Assembly (NCBI GenBank): GCA_016707895.1
Contig: JADJGV010000015.1
Span: 124,001 to 188,000 of the forward strand
Length of the DNA stretch: 64,000 nt
Reading direction: 5' to 3'
From: Myxococcales bacterium
GTDB lineage: Bacteria > Myxococcota_A > Polyangia > Haliangiales > Haliangiaceae
Shown here: positions 1 to 8,344 of the stretch, one piece after another
Position numbering within the stretch: position 1 is the stretch's first letter
How the letters are laid out: each line of letters opens with the position of its first letter
The notes under the pieces: model-generated
What the model was told of the DNA's origin: nothing
Database searches by the model: none
What the model saw: only the letters and a program-made list of their open reading frames with translations
Program-made: the position numbers and the translations under genes

Positions 1-768
1 GAAGATCCGGGTGGTGTTGGCCACCGTCGCGGCGGCCAGCTCGGCCAGGGGGACCCCCGCGGCCTGGGCCACCGCGGCGGCGGTGTGGGTGACGAAGGCC
101 GGCTCGTTGCGCTTGCCACGCATCGGCACCGGCGACAGGTAGGGGCAGTCGGTCTCGACCAGGACGCGGTCGAGGGGCACCCGGGCCACCGCGTCGCGGA
201 TGGGCTGGGCGTTCTTGTAGGTGACGATGCCCGAGAACGACACGTAACACCCCATCGCCGCGTAGGCCGCGGCGTCGTCCGGCGTCCCGGTAAAGCAGTG
301 GATGATCACGCCCAGGTCGGCGGCGCGGCTCTCGGTCAGCACCGCCCGGGCCTCGGCGTGGGCGTCGCGGATGTGGCAGACCACCGGCTTGCCGACCCGA
401 CGGGCCAGCTCGACGAAGCGGTGGAACGCCGCCACCTGCGCGGCGCGATCGGAGTGGTCGTAGTAGAAGTCCAGGCCGGTCTCGCCGATCGCCACCACCC
501 GCGGGTGCGGCGCCAGGCGCTCGTGGACGTCCCACCAGGCCGGCGTCATCTTGTCGACGTCGTGGGGGTGGGTGGCGACGGTCGCGAAGACCTCGGGGTC
601 GGCCTCGGCCAGCGCCACCGCGCGCTCGGCGCTGCCGGGATCGCCGACCGCGCCGATCACGATCATGCGGCGCACGCCGGCGGCCCGGGCCCGGGCCAGC
701 ACGTCGGCGCGATCGCCGTCGAACTCGGGGCCGTCGACGTGGGCGTGGGAGTCGATCAGCTCGATCAC
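1..768 (-). CDS. tatD: TatD family metal-dependent DNase (3' end outside window)
   Basis: A TIM-barrel metal-dependent hydrolase of the TatD family; members are Mg-dependent nucleases implicated in DNA fragment turnover and repair. Visible family signatures in order are the N-terminal metal-binding DSHAHVD, GETGLDFYY with the metal-bridging Glu, VCHIRDA, IHCF and VETDCPYLSPVP. The 256 residues seen cover nearly the whole 260-residue family length; only the last few residues lie beyond position 1. It starts with GTG at 768, and this GTG overlaps the TGA of the upstream HEAT-repeat gene (GTGA), so the two are translationally coupled. Identification is firm; the precise in vivo substrate is not shown by sequence. 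Confidence 0.93.
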   Translation of the reverse strand, partial: MIELIDSHAHVDGPEFDGDRADVLARARAAGVRRMIVIGAVGDPGSAERAVALAEADPEVFATVATHPHDVDKMTPAWWDVHERLAPHPRVVAIGETGLDFYYDHSDRAAQVAAFHRFVELARRVGKPVVCHIRDAHAEARAVLTESRAADLGVIIHCFTGTPDDAAAYAAMGCYVSFSGIVTYKNAQPIRDAVARVPLDRVLVETDCPYLSPVPMRGKRNEPAFVTHTAAAVAQAAGVPLAELAAATVANTTRIF

Positions 769-1781
769 GCGGCGCCTCCGCGGGCGGCGATCGCGGCGCG
801 GGCCTGCGCGATCGCCTCGGTGAGCTCGCGGCCGCGCCAGCGCCCGGCCAGCCGGGCCAGCGGCTCCTCGGCCCAGGCGCCGCCGACCCGCTCGAGCTGC
901 TCGACCGCCAGCCCGCGCACCGGCAGCTTGCGGTGGTCGAGGGCGGCCACCAGGTGCGCGCGGCCGCCGGCGTGGTCGGCGTCGAGCGCGAGCAGCGCCG
1001 CCGCCGCGCGCACGCCGATCTCCGGCGTGACCTTCTTGTCGGTCAGGCAGCGGGCCAAGGGCGCGATCGCGTCGCCGTCCTCGATCTGCTCGAGCACCTC
1101 GATCGCGTCCCAGGCGCGGTCGCGATCGCCGAGCGCGTCGTACAGCCGGGCCCGGCCGCGGCGATCGCCCAGCTGGGCCAGCGCGTAGGCGGCGTCGAAG
1201 CTCACGCCGCGATCGGCGTGCTCGAGCAGCCGCGCCAGGTGGCCGGCGGCGCGGCCGTCCTCGGTGGCGCCCAGCGCCAGCGCCACCGCCGCCAGCACCT
1301 GCGCGTCGGCGTCGGACAAGGACGCCACCAGCGGGCCGTAGGCGGCGACCCGATCGATCTCGACCAGCGAGGTCGCGGCCTGGAAGCGCAGATCGGCGGG
1401 CCCGTCGCGCAGCGCGGCCACCAGGGGCGCGAAGCCGTCGGGGTGGGCCAGCGTGCCCAGCGCGATCGCCGCGCCTTGCCGCACCTCGGGCAGGCCGTCG
1501 GCCAGCCGGGTCACCAGCGCCGCCACCACCGCCGCGTCGTCGGGATCGCCGGGGCCGGCGCCCAGCGCGCCCAGCGACGCCGCGGCCTCGGCCCGGACCT
1601 CGCCGCGATCGTCGGTGAGCGCCTTCACCAGCGCCGCGCGGGCGCGGTCGCGATCGCCGGCGTCGACGTCACCCAGCGCGTGGGCCGCGACGATCCGGGC
1701 CCGGGGCGGGGCGCCGGTGAGATCGCGCACCGCGGCGGCGGTGGTGATCGCGCGGCTGGCCGGGAACCAGGACATCGGCAC
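765..1781 (-). CDS. HEAT-repeat protein
   Basis: A 338-residue protein built almost entirely of about 30-residue alpha-helical repeats of HEAT / PBS-lyase type, with the recurring pattern of Ala-Leu-rich helix, Asp-rich turn, then VR.AAA.ALG. No signal peptide, membrane segment or catalytic motif is seen, so it is probably a cytoplasmic protein-protein scaffold. It begins with GTG at 1781 or ATG at 1775, only 9 nt after the stop of the upstream membrane-protein gene, and its stop overlaps the tatD start, so the three form one operon. The partner is unknown; HEAT proteins linked to phycobilin lyases are a formal alternative, but no such pathway is present. Confidence 0.8.
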   Translation of the reverse strand: MPMSWFPASRAITTAAAVRDLTGAPPRARIVAAHALGDVDAGDRDRARAALVKALTDDRGEVRAEAAASLGALGAGPGDPDDAAVVAALVTRLADGLPEVRQGAAIALGTLAHPDGFAPLVAALRDGPADLRFQAATSLVEIDRVAAYGPLVASLSDADAQVLAAVALALGATEDGRAAGHLARLLEHADRGVSFDAAYALAQLGDRRGRARLYDALGDRDRAWDAIEVLEQIEDGDAIAPLARCLTDKKVTPEIGVRAAAALLALDADHAGGRAHLVAALDHRKLPVRGLAVEQLERVGGAWAEEPLARLAGRWRGRELTEAIAQARAAIAARGGAA

Positions 1782-1790
1782 CGACTACCA

Positions 1791-2249
1791 TCACGGGCGC
1801 GGCGCGTCCAGCCGGGTCACGGTCTCGACCCGCTCGGCCGGCACCCGCGCCAGGATGGTCGCGAACAGCGCGGCCTTGTCGTCGAGGTCGTAGCCAGCCG
1901 GCGCGCCGTCGCCCGGCACCAGCAGCGACCGCTCGGGGGCGCCGCCGTCGACGAAGCAGGTGCCGGTGGTCGGGGACGCCACCACCCGCACCACCTCGCC
2001 CCAGGCCAGCCGGAACCGCCGGCGCGCCGGGCTGCCGACCTCCAGGCCGTCATCGTCGACGGTGACCGCCAGCCGCCACGCCGGCGACCGCAGGTAGCCG
2101 ACGCCGCCGATCGCGACCACCGCGGCCAGCGCCGCCAGCGCCCAGTTGCCGGCGAGCGCGGCCAGCGCGCCCAGGCCCGCCGACAGCGCCATCGCCGACA
2201 GCGCGAGCGCGCGCATGCGCGGGCGGAAGCGGAACTCGCGCGAGGTCAT
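1791..2249 (-). CDS. small membrane protein with two helices and PH-like tail
   Basis: A 152-residue protein of unknown function. After a basic N-terminus (MTSREFRFRPRM) there are two adjacent hydrophobic stretches at about residues 13-50, consistent with a transmembrane hairpin, followed by a hydrophilic beta-rich region with VTVDDDGLEV and AWGEVVRVVA. This resembles the bacterial PH-like domain found after short membrane hairpins, but no family was assigned with certainty. It heads the operon with the HEAT-repeat gene and tatD and is divergent from the PilZ gene, from which it is 63 bp away. Confidence 0.7.
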   Translation of the reverse strand: MTSREFRFRPRMRALALSAMALSAGLGALAALAGNWALAALAAVVAIGGVGYLRSPAWRLAVTVDDDGLEVGSPARRRFRLAWGEVVRVVASPTTGTCFVDGGAPERSLLVPGDGAPAGYDLDDKAALFATILARVPAERVETVTRLDAPRP

Positions 2250-2298
2250 CGCGCGATTGTGCACCGCCTGGCGGTGTCGGCAACCGCGCGAATGCGAG

Positions 2299-2304
2299 TA
2301 CAAT
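2299..2304 (+). promoter_or_regulatory. -10-like TACAAT just upstream of the PilZ gene
   Basis: The hexamer TACAAT ends 8 nt before the ATG at 2313. No Shine-Dalgarno sequence lies between them. Transcription would be expected to start at or next to the ATG, giving a leaderless mRNA. A clear -35 was not found. Confidence 0.5.
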
Positions 2305-2312
2305 CGCAGCCG

Positions 2313-2729
2313 ATGGCCCAGGAACAACGCCGCGCTCGTCGCGTGGCCGTGTCGCTGCCGGCGCTGATCGAGGCGATCGGCCAGCCCGACGTCGCTCTGC
2401 ACCCGACGGTCCAGGCGGTCTACCAGCGGGTCGAGGCCGATCGCGCCGCGGTCGGCCACACCGGCCCCGGCATCGTGCGCGATCTGTCGACCAACGGCGC
2501 GTTCATCGCCGGCGAGCCGCTGCCGCTCCTGTCGCGCGTGCGGGTCGGCTTCGAGCTGCCGCACTTCGGCGCGGTCGAGGCGATCGGCTGGGTGCTGTGG
2601 GTGCGCACCAAGGACTGCGAGATCGCCGACGCGCTCGGTGATCCGGTGCCGCTGCCGCGCGGCATCGGCATCCTGTTCGAGTCGCTGGCGATCGAGGCCC
2701 GCGTCCACATCGCCAAGCTCGCGCGCTGA
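2313..2729 (+). CDS. PilZ domain protein (probable c-di-GMP effector)
   Basis: A 138-residue single-domain protein. The N-terminal EQRRARRVAV fits the PilZ RxxxR c-di-GMP-binding motif, and RDLSTNGAFI fits the second motif [D/N]xSxxG about 45 residues later; the following beta strands (RVRVGFELP, VEAIGWVLWV) complete the barrel. Such proteins bind cyclic di-GMP and often steer motility or exopolysaccharide production. Start ATG 2313 is chosen because of the TACAAT at 2299-2304; an in-frame ATG at 2292 would overlap that element. An insertion of about 20 residues (around IEAIGQPDVALHP) between the two motifs is longer than usual. Directly followed by a two-hairpin repeat. Confidence 0.88.
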   Translation: MAQEQRRARRVAVSLPALIEAIGQPDVALHPTVQAVYQRVEADRAAVGHTGPGIVRDLSTNGAFIAGEPLPLLSRVRVGFELPHFGAVEAIGWVLWVRTKDCEIADALGDPVPLPRGIGILFESLAIEARVHIAKLAR

Positions 2730-2848
2730 GTTCCTGGAGGGCGTGTCGCCACGCCTCCCCCGTCGGGTCATGCCCCGACGGGGCCCCCTCCCAAGACGCG
2801 AAACGCCTGGCGCATGGGTCGGTGCTCGGCCGAAAGACCTACAGGCTC
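2730..2848 (+). repeat. two-hairpin intergenic repeat, copy 1
   Basis: This fills the gap between the convergent PilZ and ricT genes. Hairpin 1 spans 2736-2759 (GGAGGGCGTG, loop TCGC, then a CACGCCTCCC arm). Hairpin 2 spans 2757-2783 (CCCCGTCGGG / CCCGACGGGG around TCATGC). Then comes the tail AGACGCGAAACGCC at about 2793 and a further 45 nt that match the copy at 47.6 kb. The left edge touches the PilZ stop codon and the right edge provides the ricT stop, so it could serve both genes as a terminator. Confidence 0.75.
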
Positions 2849-4581
2849 TCAGGTCAGCGCCGGATCGGGCGGGGCGGTGCCGTCGACGACGGGCTCCTCG
2901 GCGGGCTCGTCGGGCTCATCGTCGTGCTCGGGGGCCGGCGCGCCGGGCTTGCCCTGGGGCGGGAACATCGGCTTGACCTCGGACGCCGGCATCATCTGCG
3001 ACTCGCCGGGGCCGAACGCCACGCGCACCCGCTGGCGGATCACGTCGACCTCGACGACGCGGCCCTCGCCGCTCGCGGTGATGACGCGCTTGCCGAGCTT
3101 GGGCAGGCCCTTGCGCAGCTCGGCGTAGGTGGCCTGCTCGTAGACCAGGCAGCACTTGAGCCGGCCGCACTGCCCCGACACCTTGGTCGGCGACAGCACC
3201 ATGCCCTGGTCCTTGGCCATCTTGATCGACACCGGCACGAACTCGGGCAGCCACGTCGAGCAGCACAGCTCCTGGCCGCACGAGCCGATGCCGCCGACCT
3301 GCTTGGCCTCGTCGCGGGCGCCGACCTGGCGCAGCTCGATGCGCGCGCCCGAGGCCTGGCCCAGATCGCGCAGCAGCTCGCGCAGCTCGACCCGCTCGTC
3401 GCTGGTGAAGTACAGGTTGGCCTTGCCGCCGCGCCCGCCGGCCCCGGGCGGCGTCGCGTACTCGACGCGGAACACCTTGATCGGCAGCCGCAGCGCCGCG
3501 GCGCGATCCTTGGCCAGGCGCAAGAGGCCGCCGTCGCCGTGGCCGGCCTCGGGCGCCGGGTCGGCCTTGCGCAACACGCGCCGCCCCAGCCGATCGCGCA
3601 GCGCGCGCCGCGTCGACGCGACCGCGACCGTGGCCACGCGGGTCGAGCGCTCGCCCTCGACCAGCACGCGATCGCCGACGGCGTGATCGCCGCTGGCCTC
3701 GGCCCAGAACACCTTGCCGGCGGCCGCCAGGCGCACGCCGACCACATCGACCAGCGCGTCGCCCAGCCGCTCGGGCGCGATCCCGGCCAGCTCCGCGGTC
3801 GACGGATCGGGGTCGTCCCAGGGGTCGAGCGGCAGGTCTGGCGCCAGCGTGATCGCCGGCGCGGGGCCGTCGTCGTCGGCGGGCTCGGGCGCCGCGGGCC
3901 GCGTCGGGCGGGCCTCGAGCTGCTCGTCCTCGGCGTCGTCCCAGGCGGCGTCGACGTCGGTCGGGCGCGGGGCGGGGCGGGGCGCCGCGTCGCGGGCCGG
4001 GCGCTCGCCGCGCTCGGGGCCGCCGCGCTCGGGGCGATTACCGCGCTCGGGGCGCTCGGGCCGATTGCCGCGCTCGGGCCGGCCGCCGCGCTCGGGCCGG
4101 CCGCTGCGCTCGGGCCGGCCGCTGCGCTCGGGCCGCCGCGCTCGGGCCGGGGCCCGCCGTCGGGGCGCGGCCCGCCGTCGGGGCGCGGGCCGCCATCGGG
4201 GCGCGGCGCGTCGGCGCGCGCACCCTCGGGAGCCGCACCCTCGGGGCGGGGGCCGCGGTCGGGGCGCGGGCCGCGATCGCCACTGGGCCGCTCGGGGCGG
4301 GGGCCGCGGTCGGGGCGCGGGCCGCGATCGCCACCGGGCCGCTCGGGGCGCGGGCCGCGGTCGCCGCCGGGGCGCTCGGGGCGCGGACCGCGCTCGGGGC
4401 GCGGGCCGGCGGGCGGGCCATCGACGCGGGCGCCGTCGACGCGAGCGCCGTCGGGCGCCGGCTGTCCGGACTCCGGACGCTCGACCGGGCCGGGCTCGCC
4501 GCCACCGCCACCACCCCCACCGCCGCCACGCCGCCGGCGGCGCCGGCGACCCTCGGGCGGCGCGCCGCCGTCCTCGCTCAC
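2849..4581 (-). CDS. ricT: PSP1/RicT-family protein with Arg-Pro-Glu-rich N-terminus; reading frame broken once
   Basis: The C-terminal 300 residues (2849 to about 3745) are a PSP1 domain with the Cys-rich signatures SCGQELCCSTW and GQCGRLKCCLVYE. In Bacillus, RicT (YaaT) with RicA and RicF binds Fe-S clusters and affects RNA processing and development. The gene begins with GTG at 4581, overlapping the holB TGA (GTGA). Its N-terminal half is low complexity: a poly-Arg/poly-Gly run, then many GPRPER / GPRPDGG units. Around 4130-4137 one C is missing from a GGCCGG step of the repeat, so the GTG frame and the PSP1 frame differ by one base. Restoring it gives a single protein of about 577 residues. 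Sequencing or assembly error, repeat slippage or a true mutation are all possible. Confidence 0.8.
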
Positions 4582-5423
4582 GCGGTCACCCGCGCCAGGC
4601 GGTGGACGATCGCCTCGATCGACACCCCCGGGTTGCCGTTGTGCAGATCGAGCGCGACGTGGGCCGCGATCAGCGCCTGGGCCCGCGCGCCGTCGCGCCG
4701 GGCCGGGCCCAGCGAGCCCGCGCGCGCCGCCGCGGTGGCGCGGCCGCCCAGCTCGACCGCGGCCAGCTCGACCACCGCGCCGGCGTCGAGCTTCTCCTCG
4801 CTGACCTTCTGCGCCACCCGGATGGCCGCGCCGGGGCCGCGATCGATCGCGTCGATCAGCGCCTCGGCGGCGGTGGCCAGCGCGTCGTCGCCGGCGGCGC
4901 GCCGGGCGTCGGCGTCGAGCGCGCCCAGGCTGATGCGCTGGCAGCGGCTGCGGATCGTCGGCAAGAGCTGGTCGGGCGCGGTGGTCCCGAGGATGAACCG
5001 GGTGCGCGCCGGCGGCTCCTCGAGCGTCTTGAGCAGCGCGTTGGCGGCCGCCGGCTGCAGCGCGGTGGCCTCGTCGATCACGAACACCCGCTCCCGGGCC
5101 TCGTGGGGCGGCAGGCCGACCGCGGCCACCACCTGCTGGCGCACGGTCTCGATCGGGATGATCTGCGCCGCGCCCTCGCGGGCCAGCGTGATCACGTCGG
5201 GGTGGATGCCGTTGGTGATGCGCTCGCACACCGCGCACACGCCGCAGCCCTCGCCGGGCGCCGCGTCGCAGTTGAGCGCCGACGCCACCGCCAGGGCCAG
5301 GTCCCGCTTGCCGGCGCCGCGGGGCCCGGTCAAGAGCAGCGCGTGGTGCAGGCGCCCGCGCGCGATCGCCCCGCGCACGATCGCCACCGCTCGCGGCTGG
5401 CGCACATCGGACAACGTCGGCAC
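4578..5423 (-). CDS. holB: DNA polymerase III delta' subunit
   Basis: A 281-residue AAA+ clamp-loader subunit. Evidence is the P-loop GPRGAGK (K39), a four-Cys zinc cluster C52-x7-C-x2-C-x2-C66 inserted after the P-loop, VFVIDEAT (Walker B), LLKTLEEPP, and SRCQR, the SRC sensor motif that serves the neighbouring subunit's ATP site. It loads the beta clamp during replication. Start GTG 5423 is chosen because a TAGGTT hexamer ends 6 nt upstream. It is coupled to ricT by a GTGA overlap; holB next to the RicT gene is a widely conserved arrangement. It is divergent from the aminotransferase gene. Confidence 0.93.
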   Translation of the reverse strand: MPTLSDVRQPRAVAIVRGAIARGRLHHALLLTGPRGAGKRDLALAVASALNCDAAPGEGCGVCAVCERITNGIHPDVITLAREGAAQIIPIETVRQQVVAAVGLPPHEARERVFVIDEATALQPAAANALLKTLEEPPARTRFILGTTAPDQLLPTIRSRCQRISLGALDADARRAAGDDALATAAEALIDAIDRGPGAAIRVAQKVSEEKLDAGAVVELAAVELGGRATAAARAGSLGPARRDGARAQALIAAHVALDLHNGNPGVSIEAIVHRLARVTA

Positions 5424-5429
5424 CGCGCC

Positions 5430-5435
5430 AACCTA
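5430..5435 (-). promoter_or_regulatory. -10-like TAGGTT for holB-ricT
   Basis: On the minus strand TAGGTT ends 6 nt before the holB GTG at 5423. There is no room for a ribosome binding site, so a leaderless transcript is inferred. Confidence 0.5.
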
Positions 5436-5505
5436 CCAAAACCCGGCCAGCGCCAACACCGCCGGGTGGCGAATCCGGTTCGCGATCGCCAGCGCCGCCG
5501 CGGAG

Positions 5506-5534
5506 TTGTCCCCGCGGCCCGCAGCGCGTAGGTT
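5506..5534 (+). promoter_or_regulatory. sigma70-like promoter of the aminotransferase gene
   Basis: TTGTCC at 5506-5511, a 17-bp spacer, then TAGGTT at 5529-5534. The -10 ends 7 nt before the ATG at 5542, again suggesting a leaderless message. Confidence 0.6.
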
Positions 5535-5541
5535 CCGCTCG

Positions 5542-6840
<1,299 letters not shown>

Positions 6841-6925
6841 CTCTGGGAGGGTTTGTCGACAAACCCTCCCCCGCGGGGTCACGCCCCCGCGGGGCCCCCG
6901 CCCGATACGCGAGACATTCTGCGGG
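6841..6925 (+). repeat. two-hairpin intergenic repeat, copy 2
   Basis: Starts 4 nt after the aminotransferase stop. Hairpin 1 (6845-6870) is a perfect GGGAGGGTTTG / CAAACCCTCCC stem with loop TCGA. Hairpin 2 (about 6868-6895) pairs CCCCGCGGGG with itself around a TCACGC loop. The tail CGATACGCGAGAC follows at 6903-6915. The stems differ from copy 1 but stay complementary. Confidence 0.75.
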
Positions 6926-6970
6926 CCGGCGGCTTGAATCACCCGGCCGCTTCGCCCGTCTTCCTTGTGG

Positions 6971-6993
6971 GCCCCCATGGGGGCGGTTAGACT
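6971..6993 (+). promoter_or_regulatory. 14-bp palindrome next to a TAGACT -10 element
   Basis: A perfect palindrome GCCCCCATGGGGGC (6971-6984) lies 3 bp upstream of TAGACT (6988-6993), that is, inside the promoter spacer of the downstream secreted-protein gene. It could be an operator or simply a strong hairpin. The leader to ATG 7046 is about 50 nt and contains GAAGGGG 6 nt before the start, so this gene appears to have a normal ribosome binding site. Confidence 0.4.
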
Positions 6994-7045
6994 CCGCGTG
7001 TCTCGCACTCTGTCCCCCCATCCTTCTGTCTCGAAGGGGTCGTCC

Positions 7046-7918
7046 ATGCGCATCCGCTCGCTCGCCACCGTCCTCGCCATCTCGCTGGGCCTCGTGACCG
7101 CCGCCGGGAGCGGCGACGCCTGGGCCAAGGGCAAGAAGAAGAAGAAGCCGGTCGCCACCAAGGTGCAGCCGGTCGAGAAGATCGCGCCCCCCAACGCCGA
7201 GCAGAAGAAGGCGCTGGCCGAGCTGATGGGCGCCTACAAGTTCGGCATGGACAAGGACGAGATCATCGGCCTCCTGTCCAAGCAGATCGACGAGCGCTAC
7301 GCCGAGCAGATCTCGTCGACCAACGACGTGATGACCCAGGACAAGCTGCGCAAGGAGAAGCAGAAGGAGATCCAGCGCATCAAGCAGTCCTACATCGCGT
7401 TCGACGGCAAGAAGTCGGGCTGGGACGTGTCGCTGATCGACTCGGAGTTCGCCCACAAGACCAGCGAGTCGATGCTGGCCTACTGGGAGAACGCCGGCGG
7501 CAAGAACCAGCGCCGGTTCTTCTTCTTCTACGAGGGCAAGCTGTGGAAGATGTTCGTCGCGATCGACACCAAGGCGCTCGCCGACGATCAGCGCAACTTC
7601 ACGTTCTTCCGCGGCCTGATGGAGCAGCGCTACGGCAAGGCCCGGACCGTCGATGGTCGCGCGGTGTGGAACGCCGGTGACTTCGACGTCCACGCCGTCG
7701 ACAAGATGGCGTTCTACGGCTCGTTCGCGCTGCTGATCCAGCACCCCGGCATGCTCAAGGACGTCCAGGCCATGCGCGTCGCCAACGCGCCCGAGGCCAA
7801 GAAGCCCGACGGCATGATCGAGGTGATCAAGGAGAAGGGCAACGACTCCGACAAGGTCAACCTCGACGAGAACAGCGACGCCGTCGACGCGATCATCAAC
7901 GGCTCGAAGGGCAAGTAG
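7046..7918 (+). CDS. secreted protein of unknown function
   Basis: A 290-residue protein. Residues 1-28 form a clear signal peptide (MRIRS, then a hydrophobic core, then an Ala-rich cleavage site around DAWAKG). The mature part starts with a Lys-rich patch (KGKKKKKP), then is mostly charged helices, with a central region rich in aromatics (RRFFFFYEGKLWKMFVAID) that could be a small alpha/beta domain. The C-terminus is acidic. I do not recognise a family. ATG 7046 is chosen for the signal peptide and the upstream GAAGGGG; a longer in-frame start at 6965 would run through the palindrome and -10 and is rejected. Probably periplasmic. Confidence 0.75.
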   Translation: MRIRSLATVLAISLGLVTAAGSGDAWAKGKKKKKPVATKVQPVEKIAPPNAEQKKALAELMGAYKFGMDKDEIIGLLSKQIDERYAEQISSTNDVMTQDKLRKEKQKEIQRIKQSYIAFDGKKSGWDVSLIDSEFAHKTSESMLAYWENAGGKNQRRFFFFYEGKLWKMFVAIDTKALADDQRNFTFFRGLMEQRYGKARTVDGRAVWNAGDFDVHAVDKMAFYGSFALLIQHPGMLKDVQAMRVANAPEAKKPDGMIEVIKEKGNDSDKVNLDENSDAVDAIINGSKGK

Positions 7919-7942
7919 CGGCAGGCCGGCGACGGCCGGCGA

Positions 7943-8209
7943 TCATGGCGTGAGGGGTGTCGGCGGACGACAGTCGTCGGGGCAGCCGGAGGGTTCGGGC
8001 GGGCAGGCCGGGCCCATGACCATGGCCTGATCGGGGCAGCGGTCGACGTCGTCGGCGACGCCGTCGCCGTCGCGATCGCCGGCGGGTGGCGCGGGCGCGG
8101 CGTCCGGCGCCTCGGCCTCGACCGGCGTCGCCATCGGCGGGGGCGAGGCCGGCGCCGGCGCGCGGTGACAGGCGGCGATCAGCGACAGCGCGGCAGCGGC
8201 TCGCAGCAT
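7943..8209 (-). CDS. small lipoprotein with one calcium-type DxDGDG loop
   Basis: An 88-residue precursor. The lipobox LIAAC places the lipidated Cys at residue 14. The mature chain is Pro/Ala-rich and carries DRDGDGVADDVDRCPD, one thrombospondin type-3-like Ca-binding loop with a Cys, followed by a Cys-rich end (CPPEPSGCPDDC). Such single loops occur in myxobacterial surface lipoproteins. It lies downstream of, and in the same direction as, the 877-residue gene, with a two-hairpin repeat between them, so it probably has its own transcript. Function unknown. Confidence 0.65.
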   Translation of the reverse strand: MLRAAAALSLIAACHRAPAPASPPPMATPVEAEAPDAAPAPPAGDRDGDGVADDVDRCPDQAMVMGPACPPEPSGCPDDCRPPTPLTP

Positions 8210-8249
8210 CGCGCGATCGTCGCCGCGGCGGCGCGCGGACGCAAGCCCG

Positions 8250-8344
8250 GGCCGATCGACGCGACGGGAGTCTCGCGTCCTGGTGGGAGGCTCGGCGGGG
8301 ACCTGGCCCCGCCGAGGGAGGTGCGGCGACGCACCTCCTGCAAC
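8250..8344 (-). repeat. two-hairpin intergenic repeat, copy 3
   Basis: Reads on the minus strand directly after the stop of the 877-residue gene. Hairpin 1 at 8317-8338 pairs GGAGGTGC with GCACCTCC around a GTCGCC loop (minus strand). Hairpin 2 at 8291-8316 pairs CTCGGCGGGG with CCCCGCCGAG. The tail on the minus strand is GGACGCGAGACTCCCGTC (about 8262-8279). Confidence 0.75.

Noticed and set aside
4038..4529. 163-codon frame on the minus strand rich in Ala-Pro-Ser inside the RicT gene
   Set aside because: It is an alternative frame of the GPRPER repeat tract, with no start signal and no continuation.
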